DNA of 64,000 bases from Lysobacterales bacterium (GTDB lineage: Bacteria; Pseudomonadota; Gammaproteobacteria; Xanthomonadales; SZUA-38). The stretch spans positions 1-64,000 of the forward strand of contig JASJDM010000015.1 of assembly GCA_030065125.1 (NCBI GenBank), written 5' to 3'. Made by a program: the position numbers and the translations under genes. This document shows positions 51,099-61,030 of this stretch, piece by piece. The notes beneath the pieces are model-generated. The model was given only the letters and a program-made list of their open reading frames with translations, was not told the DNA's origin and made no database searches. Every line of letters begins with the position of its first letter. Position 1 is the first letter of the stretch.

Positions 51099-52466
51099 GT
51101 GACCCGGGGTAACAGCGCCGCCGACACACCCCTGCCGCTGTCCCTGTGCGCCGGCTGGGGCCTGGGCACCCTGGGCATCTCGGTAATGTTCAACACCACC
51201 GGGATTCTGATGCAGCGTTACGCCACCGACTACCTGGGCATCGCCGCCGCTACCTGGGGCACCATCTACCTGGCCGCCAAACTGTATGACGCGGTCACCG
51301 ACCCGCTCATGGGCATGGCGTCCGACCGCACCCGCAGCCGCCTGGGAAGGCGCCGGCCCTACCTGCTGTGGGGCGGGCTGCTGTGCGCGGTGGCCTTTAT
51401 CGCCCTGTTCCACGCGCCCGGCGCAACCGGAAACAGTCAGGCCATACTGGTCCTCACCCTGCTGATGCTGCTGTACTCCACCGGCTACACCATCTTCAAT
51501 GTCCCGTACATGGCCATGCCGGCAGAGATGAGCCGGGACTACGACGACCGCAGCCGGCTGGTGTCCTTCCGGGTCTACGCCATCGGCTTCGGCACCATCG
51601 TCGGCGTGTCGGTGGCGCCATGGCTGGTGCGCCTGTTCGGCGGCGGCCAGCCCGGCCACCACGCCATGGCCTGGATCCTGGGCGGCGTCATCGCCCTGGC
51701 CACCGTGGGCAGCTTTTTCCTGACCGCCCGGGCGCCGGCCACCCGCCACGTGCAGCGTGAAGATATCGGCTTCGGTCAGCGCATGGCCATGCTGCTGGAG
51801 AACCGCCCTTTCCTGCTGCTGCTCAGCGTCAAATGCCTGCAGCTGGCGGGGCTGGCCCTGAACCAGGCCGTGCTGGTGTACTTCATGGTGCACGTGCTGC
51901 AGCGCGGCTACGGATTCCTCGGCCTGTACGGCCTGATTGCCAGCCTGGGCATCCTGCTGGCCAACCCGGGCTGGTTGTGGCTGTCGCGCCAGCTTGGAAA
52001 GAAGCGGGTCTACATTGTCGCCTCGTTCCTTTACAGCCTGCTGATGATCAGCTGGCTCTGGTCCGGCCCCGGTGAGCCGGTGTGGTTGATCCTCCTGCGC
52101 GGCTTCCTGCTGGGCTGCGGCTCCGGCGGCCTGCTGCTGATGGGTCAGGCCATGCTGCCCGATGCCATCGGGCATGATTCCGCGCGCTCCGGCCTGCGCC
52201 GGGAGGGCATCCTGGCCGGCTTTTACACCACCGCCGAGAAACTGGCGGGCGCCCTGGGCGGTGCCATTTCGGGCTGGTACCTGGGCCTGATGGGATACGT
52301 CTCCTCCACCCGGGGTGCGGAGGTCCAGCCCGACAGCGCCATCCAGGCCATCTACTGGTCCATGTCCATCTGGCCGGCGGTACTGACCTTGATCAGCTGT
52401 GCAGTTTTGCTGTTCTATGACCTGGACCGTGCAAAAGTCACGGCCCATCAACAGGCATCGCCATAA
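51099..52466 (+). CDS. MFS transporter of the GPH (MFS_2) family
   Basis: 455 residues, 12 membrane segments, GTG start five bases after the VOC stop. The GPH signature is clear: LYDAVTDPLMGMASDRTRSR followed by LGRRRPYLLWGG, and later the loop GQAMLPDAIGHDS. Family members import sugars or other small molecules with a cation; in catabolic islands they often carry the pathway substrate. An upstream TTG (51060) would overlap the VOC gene and is less likely. Confidence 0.9.
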   Translation: MTRGNSAADTPLPLSLCAGWGLGTLGISVMFNTTGILMQRYATDYLGIAAATWGTIYLAAKLYDAVTDPLMGMASDRTRSRLGRRRPYLLWGGLLCAVAFIALFHAPGATGNSQAILVLTLLMLLYSTGYTIFNVPYMAMPAEMSRDYDDRSRLVSFRVYAIGFGTIVGVSVAPWLVRLFGGGQPGHHAMAWILGGVIALATVGSFFLTARAPATRHVQREDIGFGQRMAMLLENRPFLLLLSVKCLQLAGLALNQAVLVYFMVHVLQRGYGFLGLYGLIASLGILLANPGWLWLSRQLGKKRVYIVASFLYSLLMISWLWSGPGEPVWLILLRGFLLGCGSGGLLLMGQAMLPDAIGHDSARSGLRREGILAGFYTTAEKLAGALGGAISGWYLGLMGYVSSTRGAEVQPDSAIQAIYWSMSIWPAVLTLISCAVLLFYDLDRAKVTAHQQASP

Positions 52467-52490
52467 GGGCGGAATACACCGGAGACCCCC

Positions 52491-53618
52491 ATGGAGCGAA
52501 ACCCAAGCCATGCCATGCAGGCCCAGCCCAACGCTGACGAACGCGCCCGCCAGGGCTTTGTGCTGGCCCTGAAAAAGCAGGTTGGCGGACGGCTGCGTCC
52601 CCTGATCCGAAACGTCTACCGGGAACGGGCGGCACCAGCCTTCGAAAAGCGTCACGGCCGGACGCCGACGGACGAAGCTGACATGGCCGAAGCGCTGTAT
52701 GCCGATGACCTGTACCAGACCTGGTGCCGACTGGCCCGCACGGCCCAGGAGATGATGTGGGACGCCGTGGCGGCTCCCATGACGCGGCAGCGGGACGAGT
52801 CGGCCGCCCGCTTCAGAGAGCTTACGCAATCGCCCAACGGATCCCTGGAGCAAAATCCCGAACTGGTGCCCCCCAGGGCCCTGGCACGCATCGACATTCA
52901 CCTCCAGCCCGGAGGCTACCTGAGAGACGAAGGGCCCGACGACACCATTGCCGGCAGCCTGTACGAGGCCGGCGGCGCCCTGTATTCCCAGGGTGAAGGG
53001 ATCGGCACCGGCGTCAGCAAGGCAGACGTTGTAATGGGGTTCCTGGGCGAGCAATTCCCCGGCTTCTCTCCTGAGCGGATCCTGGACATGGGCTGCTCCG
53101 CAGGATCCTCCTCAGTCCCCTACGCACTGGCCCTGCCCCATGCCGAGGTCCATGCCATCGACGTGGGTGCCGGCCTGCTGCGCTACGCCCACGCGCGCGC
53201 CGAAGCGCTCGGCGCAACGGTTCATTTTCATCAGAGGGACGTCTGCGCAAGCGGGTTCGACGACGGCACCTTCGACCTGGTGGTGTCCCACAACCTGATG
53301 CATGAATTGTCCGCCCTGGACCAGGCGCGGATGATCCGCGAGTCCTTTCGCCTGCTGCGGGCCGGTGGCATCGTGATCCACCAGGACGTTCCCCTGCGCT
53401 ACGAGCATATCCCGCCCCTGGACCGGGTCATCTTCGGCTGGGACAAGTATTTCAACGGCGAGCCTTACTGGGACGAGTACGCACGCAACGACGGTCACAA
53501 GATGCTGCGCGACGCGGGGTTCCAGGAGCAGTCGATCCAGGTCACCACCCTGGAACAGGGCGACGGCAGTTTCCGCTGGCATGTACTGGCCGCCCGCAAG
53601 GAGGAATCCGAATCATGA
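52491..53618 (+). CDS. Class I SAM-dependent methyltransferase
   Basis: 375 residues. About 180 residues of helical N-terminal region precede a Rossmann methyltransferase domain with motif I ILDMGCSAGSSSVPYA, the acidic end of strand 2 VHAIDVGAGLLRYAH, and motif IV FDLVVSHNLMHELS. The long N-domain is unusual and may bind the acceptor. Operon neighbours do not reveal the substrate. The stop overlaps the next small gene (ATGA). Confidence 0.87.
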   Translation: MERNPSHAMQAQPNADERARQGFVLALKKQVGGRLRPLIRNVYRERAAPAFEKRHGRTPTDEADMAEALYADDLYQTWCRLARTAQEMMWDAVAAPMTRQRDESAARFRELTQSPNGSLEQNPELVPPRALARIDIHLQPGGYLRDEGPDDTIAGSLYEAGGALYSQGEGIGTGVSKADVVMGFLGEQFPGFSPERILDMGCSAGSSSVPYALALPHAEVHAIDVGAGLLRYAHARAEALGATVHFHQRDVCASGFDDGTFDLVVSHNLMHELSALDQARMIRESFRLLRAGGIVIHQDVPLRYEHIPPLDRVIFGWDKYFNGEPYWDEYARNDGHKMLRDAGFQEQSIQVTTLEQGDGSFRWHVLAARKEESES

Positions 53619-53941
53619 CCGAGAGCTTTGGAGGCGACCCCCTTGAGCGGGCCGGCAAAGCGCCGGTGTTTTTCAGTGACCCGGCCATCGATCGCCTGTT
53701 CAACATGGTGATGGTCCTGGCCGAAGAGCTGTCGGTGGCCCGGGAGCGCGTGGACACCCTGGAGCGCCTGTTGGTGGAAAACAAACTGCTCGCCCCCGAT
53801 GCAGTCGACAGCTATACGCCGGACGAGGCCGGTCGCAAACGCCGGTCGGATGCGCAACAGGACCTGGTCGCCCGGCTGCTGGCTGGAATCGAGGGAGAGA
53901 TGTCCGGAATGAATGCTTCCACGGGCGGGGACCAGGGATGA
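53615..53941 (+). CDS. Small coiled-coil protein, unknown function
   Basis: 108 residues. Predicted helical core with heptads (LFNMVMVLAEELSVARERVD, LERLLVENKLLA) flanked by charged, flexible ends. No signal peptide. Translationally coupled to the methyltransferase, so it may be a partner protein of it. No family recognised. Confidence 0.65.
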   Translation: MTESFGGDPLERAGKAPVFFSDPAIDRLFNMVMVLAEELSVARERVDTLERLLVENKLLAPDAVDSYTPDEAGRKRRSDAQQDLVARLLAGIEGEMSGMNASTGGDQG

Positions 53942-54073
53942 GGTGTCGGACGGATACACCGTGGATAACGCCCACCATATACATGGCGGTGGAAGCCATG
54001 GACCGGGTAAGAACACGACAAGCCGAATCGCGATAGACTGCCTCTGAATGAACCACGATCCCCAGACTGGTTG

Positions 54074-55873
54074 ATGGAACGGACAACTGGATCTGATCCG
54101 CTGATGTCTGATGACTGGCGGGAAACCCTGCTGCAGCAGGGGCGAAACGTCATGCTCGGCCTGTTGGCCTTTAGCGTGATCATGGTTTCGACGCCCCTGG
54201 CAAGAAGCACGGAGCTGCGGATCGCGGGCGTGGGGCTCTGCATCCTGTTGCTGGCCGCCTTCTGGCTGTCACGACCCGCCATGCCCCAGCGCGTGCGCGC
54301 CGCGGCCGTCATCGGCGTAATGCCTTTGGGCGCACTGGGGTTTTATCCGGTAATCGGCTTCAACCCGGGAACCGTTCTTGCCATAGCCCTGTCCCTGGTC
54401 CTGGCAGGCCTGTTGCTGGGGCGGAACGCCATTGTCTACCTGGTGGCCATCATGGTGGTGTACCTCTTGACGCTCTCGGCGTTGCTGTGGACAGGAATGT
54501 GGACAGGCCCACTCATGCTGGAAGTGGACCGAGGCAGCCCCCAGGTTTGGCTGAGAACCACATTGGTATCGGTGGTTTTCTGGGCGGGAATATCCTTTTC
54601 CGTGCTGTTCGTGGTCAATACCCTGGAAGGGACTTCCCGGCGCCGTCAGCAGGCCCTGCTGGAAAAAGAGGCAGCCCTGGAAGACCTGAAGAAAGAGCAG
54701 GTGCAGCGCCAGGCGGCGGAAAATGCCCGCCGGGACGCGGAAATCCTCGCCCAGCAGGCGCAAAAACTGGATGCCCTGGGTCAGCTGGCCGCCGGGGTTG
54801 CCCATGATTTCAATAACGCGCTGTTGGTGATCCAGGGCTGGACCGAGTTTCTCAGGGACCCCAAATCGCCTGAGCAGCGGGACAAAGCCATCAACGCAAT
54901 CGCCGAGGCAACGGAGCACGCTGAGGAACTGGCCCAGCAGCTGCTGACCTTTGGGCGAAAAGAACTGCGCGCACCCGAGGTCATTGACCTGACCGACGTG
55001 GTGGATTCGTCCATGAAGACACTGTCGCGAGTGCTGGCGCCCAACCTGGTGGTTCGGACCACTATGACCCCCGAAGGGCACGTCTTCGCGGATCGATCAC
55101 AGCTGCAGCAGTTGATCTACAACCTGGTGTTGAACGCGCGAGATGCCGTATCTGACCGGGGGCAGATCGATATTCGCACTTCCATTGCCGAAGCTCTTCC
55201 CACCCACGTCAGTGAGGCGTCAGCCGGGAAGGGACCCTGGGTCGTACTGGAGGTCGAGGACAACGGCAGCGGCATCAGCCCCGCCATTCTCGATCGTATT
55301 TTCGAGCCGTTTTTCACCACCAAGGAGGTTGGTAAGGGAACCGGTCTCGGCCTGTCGACCGTGTTTGGAATCGTCCAGCAAAGCGGTGGACACATCAACG
55401 TACAAAGCGGCCTCAACCAGGGCAGCTGTTTCAGAATTTACCTGCCGGCACGGCAGCCCGCCCCGGGGACTGCCCGGAAAAAACCCGTCGCCAGACCAAA
55501 GGTGTCGGGCGCGCGGATCCTGGTGGTGGAGGACGATCCCCTGGCTCGTGACCTGCTGTGTGTCAGCCTGCGTGATGCCGGCTACGAGATCGCCGAAGCG
55601 GCCGACGGCAACGAAGCGCTTACCCTGTTGGGAAAGCAATCGTTCGACCTGCTGTGTTCCGACGCCGTGTTTCCCGGCGCGCCCCTCCTCGAGGTGATCA
55701 GGGTTTTCGAACAGGCCTCCCCGGAAGCGCCGGTCCTGATCTGCTCCGGCTACGTGCCGGAAGACCTGGCCATCGACGGCATTGCCAGCGGCCAGTACGC
55801 TTTTCTGCCCAAGCCCTTTACGGCCAGCGAACTGGTCCACCGAATCGAGGAGCTGCTGACCGTCGGCGACTGA
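54074..55873 (+). CDS. Membrane hybrid histidine kinase (HisKA-HATPase-REC)
   Basis: 599 residues. Six membrane segments in the first 190 residues, a coiled coil ([20 protein letters not shown]), a dimerisation domain with H244 ([14 protein letters not shown]), HATPase_c ([29 protein letters not shown]), and a C-terminal receiver with D530 (LLCSDAVFP). The HDFNN form of the H-box is typical of NtrB-like kinases. No partner regulator gene is adjacent. An ATG at 54104 and a TTG at 54071 are alternative starts. Confidence 0.9.
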   Translation: MERTTGSDPLMSDDWRETLLQQGRNVMLGLLAFSVIMVSTPLARSTELRIAGVGLCILLLAAFWLSRPAMPQRVRAAAVIGVMPLGALGFYPVIGFNPGTVLAIALSLVLAGLLLGRNAIVYLVAIMVVYLLTLSALLWTGMWTGPLMLEVDRGSPQVWLRTTLVSVVFWAGISFSVLFVVNTLEGTSRRRQQALLEKEAALEDLKKEQVQRQAAENARRDAEILAQQAQKLDALGQLAAGVAHDFNNALLVIQGWTEFLRDPKSPEQRDKAINAIAEATEHAEELAQQLLTFGRKELRAPEVIDLTDVVDSSMKTLSRVLAPNLVVRTTMTPEGHVFADRSQLQQLIYNLVLNARDAVSDRGQIDIRTSIAEALPTHVSEASAGKGPWVVLEVEDNGSGISPAILDRIFEPFFTTKEVGKGTGLGLSTVFGIVQQSGGHINVQSGLNQGSCFRIYLPARQPAPGTARKKPVARPKVSGARILVVEDDPLARDLLCVSLRDAGYEIAEAADGNEALTLLGKQSFDLLCSDAVFPGAPLLEVIRVFEQASPEAPVLICSGYVPEDLAIDGIASGQYAFLPKPFTASELVHRIEELLTVGD

Positions 55874-55932
55874 GCCCTTGGTCAGAAAAATGAACCGCGG
55901 CTCTTGGCCTGCCCCACTGCTGGCGGGTTTTA

Positions 55933-57582
55933 CTAGATCAGCCCGGCGGCCCGAAGCCAGCCGCCCGGCTTTACGGGCAGCTCACGCCAGGGGCGTTTGC
56001 CGCAGGTCTGACGGCTGATTTCCGCCAGTGGGTCGTCGCTGACCAGGAACCATTTGCAGGTGCCGTCAAACTCGGCCATGGCCTGATTCAGCGAAACCAG
56101 TCCGACGGACGCCAACGCTTCCGCCAGTGCGCCGGCGGACCAGATTCGCTCCAGCAACCGCTGGTTCAGCGTGGCACCGTCCACGGCTGGCTGACCAGGC
56201 AGCGCCTGGCCCGGTTCGGCCTGGTACCAGGGATGGAACAGCTGGCGCTGGTACAGCATCGCCCAGATTTTGACCAGGTGGCTGCCGTCAGCGGCAGGCT
56301 CCAGGTCCGCGGTTTCGCGCTTCAGGTCCACCTGGCTGGCCAGCGCCGGACCATCTACCGGGTTGATCAGGACCAGCCGGGATACCCGCTTGCCCAGCAG
56401 GCCGCCAATGGCAGCGGAACGGCCCCAGGCCATGACATCACACTGTTCCACCGAGCGCTCATCCAGCATCTGCGCCAGGGCGGCCGCGGCCTGCTCCAGG
56501 TAATCGCCGTCTCCGGGAACCAGGGACTGACCATGCCCGGGCAGGTCCGGGACCAGTACCCAGCGCGCCGCCGACATGATCTCCACGTGGCCGGACAGGG
56601 CCTGGCCCGACTCACCCAGGTCATGCAGCAGCAGCAGCGGCTTGCCGGCACCGGCTTCACGCAGGTGAAGCTGGCCGGCCGCAGTGTCCACGAATCGGAA
56701 ATCCCCCGCGCGGTCCCCCAGGGTGCCCGCGCCCACGGTCTCGAGGCCTGCGCTCATGAGTGAGGAATCCACCGCAGACTGCAGTCCAGCGAGGCGGTCC
56801 TCCATGGCTGGCCCACAGTGCTGCATGTGGAAATGTTCCGGCCACGGCATCTCGTCGAAGCGGTCGGTGTAGGGCTTCAGGATGCTGCCCTCCCAGCGCA
56901 TGATGGTGGTGGGCGCGGTCACGCCCAGCAGCCGTTCCTTTTTTTCGTTATTGAATGCCGCGCGGTAGGCCCGGTCATAGTCCGGACCGGCCTCCAGGTA
57001 GCAGCGGGCCATGGCGTGGCTGGCGGCCGCGCTGATGGCACCCTGGGCCAGTCGGTGTTCCGGCTCCCGGCGGTGCCAGGGAAAAAACAGCATCAGGTCC
57101 CGAGCCACGGCCCACAGCCGCATCAGGTGCGCACCATTGTCTTCCACGGACAAATCGGGAAAGTAGTCGTGGACGATGGCCTCCCGGTCGTCGTCGGTGA
57201 AATCCGCCGCGTTGTCGAGGATCAGGCAGGCCACGTGCTCGGTGCAGGTCTTGGCATACTCAATGGCGATCTGGGCTCCGGTGGCGGTGCCGTAGAACCC
57301 GGCCTTGGTAATGCCCAGCCCCGACCGGAACCGATCCAGCGCGTCGATGTAGGGCAACAGGTCATCTCCCGGCATCCCCAGCGGGTCTGACTGCCCGTAA
57401 CCCGGCGTGTCCGGCGCGATGACGGTGGCGCGGTCAGCCAGGGCCAGCATCAGCGGCACCATGGCCGCCGAGGACATGGGAGAGGCATGCAGCATGATCA
57501 GCGGCGGCCCGGCGCCGGCCGCTCGAAAGTGTATGCGGCGCGGCTCCACCGCGGAGCCAATATTGACGTAGCCCCGGCGCAT
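55933..57582 (-). CDS. Fused tandem alpha/beta hydrolase (first domain lacks Ser)
   Basis: 549 residues made of two alpha/beta-hydrolase domains in one chain. Domain 1 (about 1-275) has LIMLHASPMSSAAMV and the nucleophile elbow FYGTATGAQIA, where Ala100 replaces the catalytic Ser/Asp. Domain 2 (about 295-549) has LLLLHDLGESGQALSG, DLPGHGQS and AWGRSAAIGG, where Ser389 is kept. Most likely domain 2 is the active esterase or C-C hydrolase and domain 1 is structural or divergent. Overall family is well known; this fusion is unusual. It runs into the FAD oxidase gene at one-base distance. Confidence 0.87.
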   Translation of the reverse strand: MRRGYVNIGSAVEPRRIHFRAAGAGPPLIMLHASPMSSAAMVPLMLALADRATVIAPDTPGYGQSDPLGMPGDDLLPYIDALDRFRSGLGITKAGFYGTATGAQIAIEYAKTCTEHVACLILDNAADFTDDDREAIVHDYFPDLSVEDNGAHLMRLWAVARDLMLFFPWHRREPEHRLAQGAISAAASHAMARCYLEAGPDYDRAYRAAFNNEKKERLLGVTAPTTIMRWEGSILKPYTDRFDEMPWPEHFHMQHCGPAMEDRLAGLQSAVDSSLMSAGLETVGAGTLGDRAGDFRFVDTAAGQLHLREAGAGKPLLLLHDLGESGQALSGHVEIMSAARWVLVPDLPGHGQSLVPGDGDYLEQAAAALAQMLDERSVEQCDVMAWGRSAAIGGLLGKRVSRLVLINPVDGPALASQVDLKRETADLEPAADGSHLVKIWAMLYQRQLFHPWYQAEPGQALPGQPAVDGATLNQRLLERIWSAGALAEALASVGLVSLNQAMAEFDGTCKWFLVSDDPLAEISRQTCGKRPWRELPVKPGGWLRAAGLI

Positions 57583-59175
57583 TCAGCCCAGCCCCAGGGA
57601 ACCCGGGTTCATGGTGCCCTCGGGATCCATCGCCTGCTTCAGCGCTTCCACCAGCGCCCGGGTGGCCGGATCCAGGTCCCGCAGGTAGGGATAGCTGCGC
57701 CCGATCTGCATATGAATGCCACCCTGGCGGGAGAACAGGTCTACCATCTCTCCGCGCAGGGACGCGACCAGCTCCCGGGCTGCCGGGTTCGCTTCCAGCT
57801 TCGGCAACCGGGCCAGAACCGCCGGCTCCACCGTCTGCTCATGGATGGCGAACCGCTCATCGGGCCAGAAGAACACCGGCTCCACCACGAAGACATGGGT
57901 GGACACCGTGGCCAGCAGGAACCCCACGCCAACGCCATGGGTTTCAATGGCCTCGGCGTGGGTGTCGAACAGCGCCTGCACCGACTCGGTCACCTCCCGG
58001 GCCCGGGAATGGGGCACCAGGGTGTGGACCGGCGCCCAGCGTTCGCCGGCGGGTCCCAGCACGTTGTTCAGCGGCGTGAACGGATTGGCCCGCAGGATCT
58101 TGGGTATGGAGTTCTCAATCTCCCGGCCGGCGGCGCATATTTCCCGGATGCGTGCCAGGGCCGCGTCCGCGCCCTGCTCGCTGCGCTCCTCCACGACCAG
58201 GTGCAGCGACCACTGCACGTCACCCATGTAGCCCCGGCCCGCCAGGGCCACACGGGCACCCTCCCTCAGGGCACCGGCGAGGGAACCGCTGGCTTTCATC
58301 ACCCCGGCCAGGGCCTTGACGTCCTTGGCCAGGCTTTCCCGCTGCATGCGCTGGGACTGCAGGAACGGGTCAAACGCAAAACACTCCATGGCCAGTCCCT
58401 CCCGGGATATCCGGCTCATGGCGCTGATCAGCTCGGCGTGATTTTCGAAATCAAACGAGGCAAAGCGGTGAACCGGAAGCTCCGGGATCAGCTTGAGGGT
58501 CGCCGTGGCCTTGACCCCCAGGGCCCCGGCGTCAGAGGTGAACAAGCCGGTGAGGTCCGGGCCGTAGTGTCGGGAGAACGGCGAACCGTTGACCTGAGCG
58601 CCGGCGCCGGTACGCACCACCGAGCCGTCGGCCAGCACCACCTCCAGGCCGAGCACCGAATCCACCGCGAATCCGAACTGGCCGGAGCCCCAGAAAATAC
58701 CATTCTGGGACAGCCCTCCTCCCACGGTGGCGGTGATCCCCGACAGCGTGCCCCAGAACGGGGTGCGCAGGCCGGAGCCTTTCAGGGCTTCGTGCAGCTC
58801 ATGCCAGGTACAGCCACACTCGACGGTGACGTACATGTCTTCGGTATTGATCTCCAGGACGCGGTTCATCTGTCCCAGGTCCAGCATGGCGCAGCCGGCC
58901 CGGCTGGGTGCGTAGCCGCTGGTGTAGGACATGCCGCCACCACGCCCGATCACCGGGACACCGGCTGACGACAACGCCGTCACCGCGGCGGCCAGTTCCG
59001 TGGTCGACCGGGGCTGCACCACCAGGGATGGCGATTCTCCCCGGGAATAAATGTCCGCGCCGTACAGCGCGCACTGATCGGGGTCCGTCAGGACCTGTTC
59101 AGGACCTACGATAGTACGCAGGTGTTCGGCCAGGAAGGCAAATCCAGGTAGAGCGTCGGGGACGGGCTGTGCCAT
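57583..59175 (-). CDS. FAD-binding oxidase (vanillyl-alcohol oxidase/4-cresol dehydrogenase type)
   Basis: 530 residues. PCMH-type FAD domain (LVVQPRSTTELAAAVTALSS; VPVIGRGGGMSYTSGYAP; GITATVGGGLSQNGIFWGSG; FTSDAGALGVKATATLKLIP), then a C-terminal oxidase domain. The family oxidises phenols, alcohols or hydroxy acids with covalent or tightly held FAD. An N-terminal His for 8-alpha-histidyl FAD cannot be assigned. First gene of a minus-strand pair with the double hydrolase. Confidence 0.9.
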   Translation of the reverse strand: MAQPVPDALPGFAFLAEHLRTIVGPEQVLTDPDQCALYGADIYSRGESPSLVVQPRSTTELAAAVTALSSAGVPVIGRGGGMSYTSGYAPSRAGCAMLDLGQMNRVLEINTEDMYVTVECGCTWHELHEALKGSGLRTPFWGTLSGITATVGGGLSQNGIFWGSGQFGFAVDSVLGLEVVLADGSVVRTGAGAQVNGSPFSRHYGPDLTGLFTSDAGALGVKATATLKLIPELPVHRFASFDFENHAELISAMSRISREGLAMECFAFDPFLQSQRMQRESLAKDVKALAGVMKASGSLAGALREGARVALAGRGYMGDVQWSLHLVVEERSEQGADAALARIREICAAGREIENSIPKILRANPFTPLNNVLGPAGERWAPVHTLVPHSRAREVTESVQALFDTHAEAIETHGVGVGFLLATVSTHVFVVEPVFFWPDERFAIHEQTVEPAVLARLPKLEANPAARELVASLRGEMVDLFSRQGGIHMQIGRSYPYLRDLDPATRALVEALKQAMDPEGTMNPGSLGLG

Positions 59176-59231
59176 GTTGCGGGACCTTTTGCCGGCGCGA
59201 CCAACTGGGTCTCACCGTCAGTTGTACTATT

Positions 59232-59247
59232 GGTATAACATTATACC
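59232..59247. promoter_or_regulatory. Palindromic AT-rich operator between divergent genes
   Basis: GGTATAA-CA-TTATACC, a perfect 7-bp inverted repeat around CA, in the 141-base gap between the FAD-oxidase (minus) and CurA-type reductase (plus) genes. It contains TATAAT on the minus strand (59240-59245), a likely -10 for the oxidase gene, so a bound regulator would block it. Matches the core at 36671 in 13 of 16 positions. Confidence 0.6.
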
Positions 59248-59316
59248 CATTAATCCCCGATCTGCCGGTCTGCCGACAGGGGTGGGGCGCAACTTGCCAA
59301 TATCGGATCAATCACA

Positions 59317-60312
59317 ATGAATGACAACACCTGCGTGCTCCTCAAGCGCCGCTCCGAGGGCGTTCCCGTTGCCGAAGACTTCGAGCTGGTCACCCGCCCG
59401 GCGGAACAGCCCGGGGCCGGGCAGCTGCTGTGCGAAACCCGCTACCTGTCGCTGGACCCCTACCTGCGGGGCCGGATCAGCGGGCGCCACCTGTCCGGGG
59501 CCATCCTGCCCGGGGAACTGATGGGCGGCGAGGCCGTGTGCCAGGTACTGGAGTCCGGCGACGAGCGCTTTCAGCCCGGAGACTGGCTGGCGGCCTACAG
59601 CGGCTGGCAGCGGTATCCCGTGGTCGACGCCGACAGCGTCCGCACGGTCGATCCCGGGCTGGGGCCGGTCTCCACCACCCTGGGCATCCTCGGCATGCCC
59701 GGCCTCACGGCTTATGCCGGGCTGCTGCGCCTGGGCGAGCCCAAGGCCGGCGACACCGTGCTGGTCTCCGCCGCCACCGGGCCCGTGGGATCCATGGTTG
59801 CCCAGATCGCACAGATCAAAGGAGGCCGGGCGGTGGGTATCGCCGGTTCACCGGACAAATGCGCCTGGGCGGTGGAACAGGCCGGCATGGCGGGCTGCAT
59901 CAACTACAAGGAGGAAGATCTGCGGGAGGGCGTCAAACGGCTGTGCCCCGACGGCGTGGACGTTTACTTCGACAACGTGGGCGGGGAGTGCCTGCAGGTG
60001 GCCATGGAGAACCTGGCCCTGGGGGCTCGGGTGGTGCTGTGCGGACTGATGGCTCAGTACAACACCGACGAGATGCCGCCCGGCCCCAACCCGGCCTGGG
60101 TCATCAAGGCCCGGGCCACGGTTCGAGGCATGGTGGTGTACGACCACGAAGACCTGCGTCCCCAGTTTCTGTCCGATGCCAGCCTGTGGCTGAAGGAGGA
60201 CCGCATCCGCTATCTGGAGGATGTGACCGAGGGCCTGGAAAACGCGCCCGATGCCTTCCACCGGCTGATGACCGGGCAAAACTTCGGCAAGGCCCTGGTG
60301 AAGGTTTCCTAG
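59317..60312 (+). CDS. NADP-dependent oxidoreductase (CurA/LTB4DH-type MDR)
   Basis: 331 residues, zinc-free medium-chain reductase. Segments: LSLDPYLRGRISG, GMPGLTAYAGLLRLGEPKAG, LVSAATGPVGSMVAQIAQIK (NADPH-binding), and VDVYFDNVGGECLQVAM. Such enzymes reduce the double bond of alpha,beta-unsaturated ketones or aldehydes. Lies alone on the plus strand, divergent from the FAD oxidase, converging with the membrane protein (four shared bases). Confidence 0.93.
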   Translation: MNDNTCVLLKRRSEGVPVAEDFELVTRPAEQPGAGQLLCETRYLSLDPYLRGRISGRHLSGAILPGELMGGEAVCQVLESGDERFQPGDWLAAYSGWQRYPVVDADSVRTVDPGLGPVSTTLGILGMPGLTAYAGLLRLGEPKAGDTVLVSAATGPVGSMVAQIAQIKGGRAVGIAGSPDKCAWAVEQAGMAGCINYKEEDLREGVKRLCPDGVDVYFDNVGGECLQVAMENLALGARVVLCGLMAQYNTDEMPPGPNPAWVIKARATVRGMVVYDHEDLRPQFLSDASLWLKEDRIRYLEDVTEGLENAPDAFHRLMTGQNFGKALVKVS

Positions 60313-61013
60313 ATTTTGAACAGGGCGTTGGCCACGGCCCGCCACCATTCCGCCTGACCGATCTGCATGGGAATCAGCAGGACCAGGCTACCCACCGCAG
60401 CGAGCAGGTAAGCCGGGTGCGCCCGGCGCTCGCGCAGCATCAGGAAGCCCAACACCAGGATGTTCACGACCCCCGTACTGCCCAGGACCCAGGGCACAGT
60501 GGCATCAACATCGGCGACGCCAATGATGAACATGGGTACCAGCAGCAAGCGGAACAAACCCGGTGACACGGCCCAGAACACGGTGGAGATCATCCAGCGC
60601 GCGTGGTCGTCGGGACGTTTTGCGCTCACCACTGCCATGACCACGGCGGCGGCAAATCCCGGCACCAGCACCAGGTCGAGAAACGACAGGCCGTAACGGG
60701 CAGTCTCCGGCAGGCGCTCATTGACCAGGTTGTAGGGGATTGCACCAAGCCCGGAGACGATGACGCCACCCGCCAGCACCAGCGCCAGCATGCCGAACAG
60801 GCGGTGCTGGCGAACATGGCCCCGGGTCACCAGGTAGGGCTGGGCGATCAGCAGGACAAACCACGCGGTGGCGGTCAGGCCGTGCAGATGATGTCGCCAT
60901 GGTGCTGAGCTGAACTGGAGCCAGTAGGTCGGCAGGAACCCCAGGATGATGATTACAAACGGAATCAGCAGCCACAGGTGGACGTTTCTGTACGCGTTGA
61001 GTGCAGGGTTCAT
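60309..61013 (-). CDS. Seven-segment membrane protein, unknown function
   Basis: 234 residues with about seven membrane segments (LWLLIPFVIIILGFLPTYW; HHLHGLTATAWFVLLIAQPY; LFGMLALVLAGGVIVSGLGA; LDLVLVPGFAAAVVMAVVSA, and more). The HH...HGLTATAWFVLLIAQ and RQHRLFGM histidines look like heme- or metal-binding positions of DUF2306/cytochrome-b561-like proteins, but this is not certain. Last of four same-strand genes. Confidence 0.7.
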   Translation of the reverse strand: MNPALNAYRNVHLWLLIPFVIIILGFLPTYWLQFSSAPWRHHLHGLTATAWFVLLIAQPYLVTRGHVRQHRLFGMLALVLAGGVIVSGLGAIPYNLVNERLPETARYGLSFLDLVLVPGFAAAVVMAVVSAKRPDDHARWMISTVFWAVSPGLFRLLLVPMFIIGVADVDATVPWVLGSTGVVNILVLGFLMLRERRAHPAYLLAAVGSLVLLIPMQIGQAEWWRAVANALFKI

Positions 61014-61030
61014 GACGGCTGCCGGACTCT

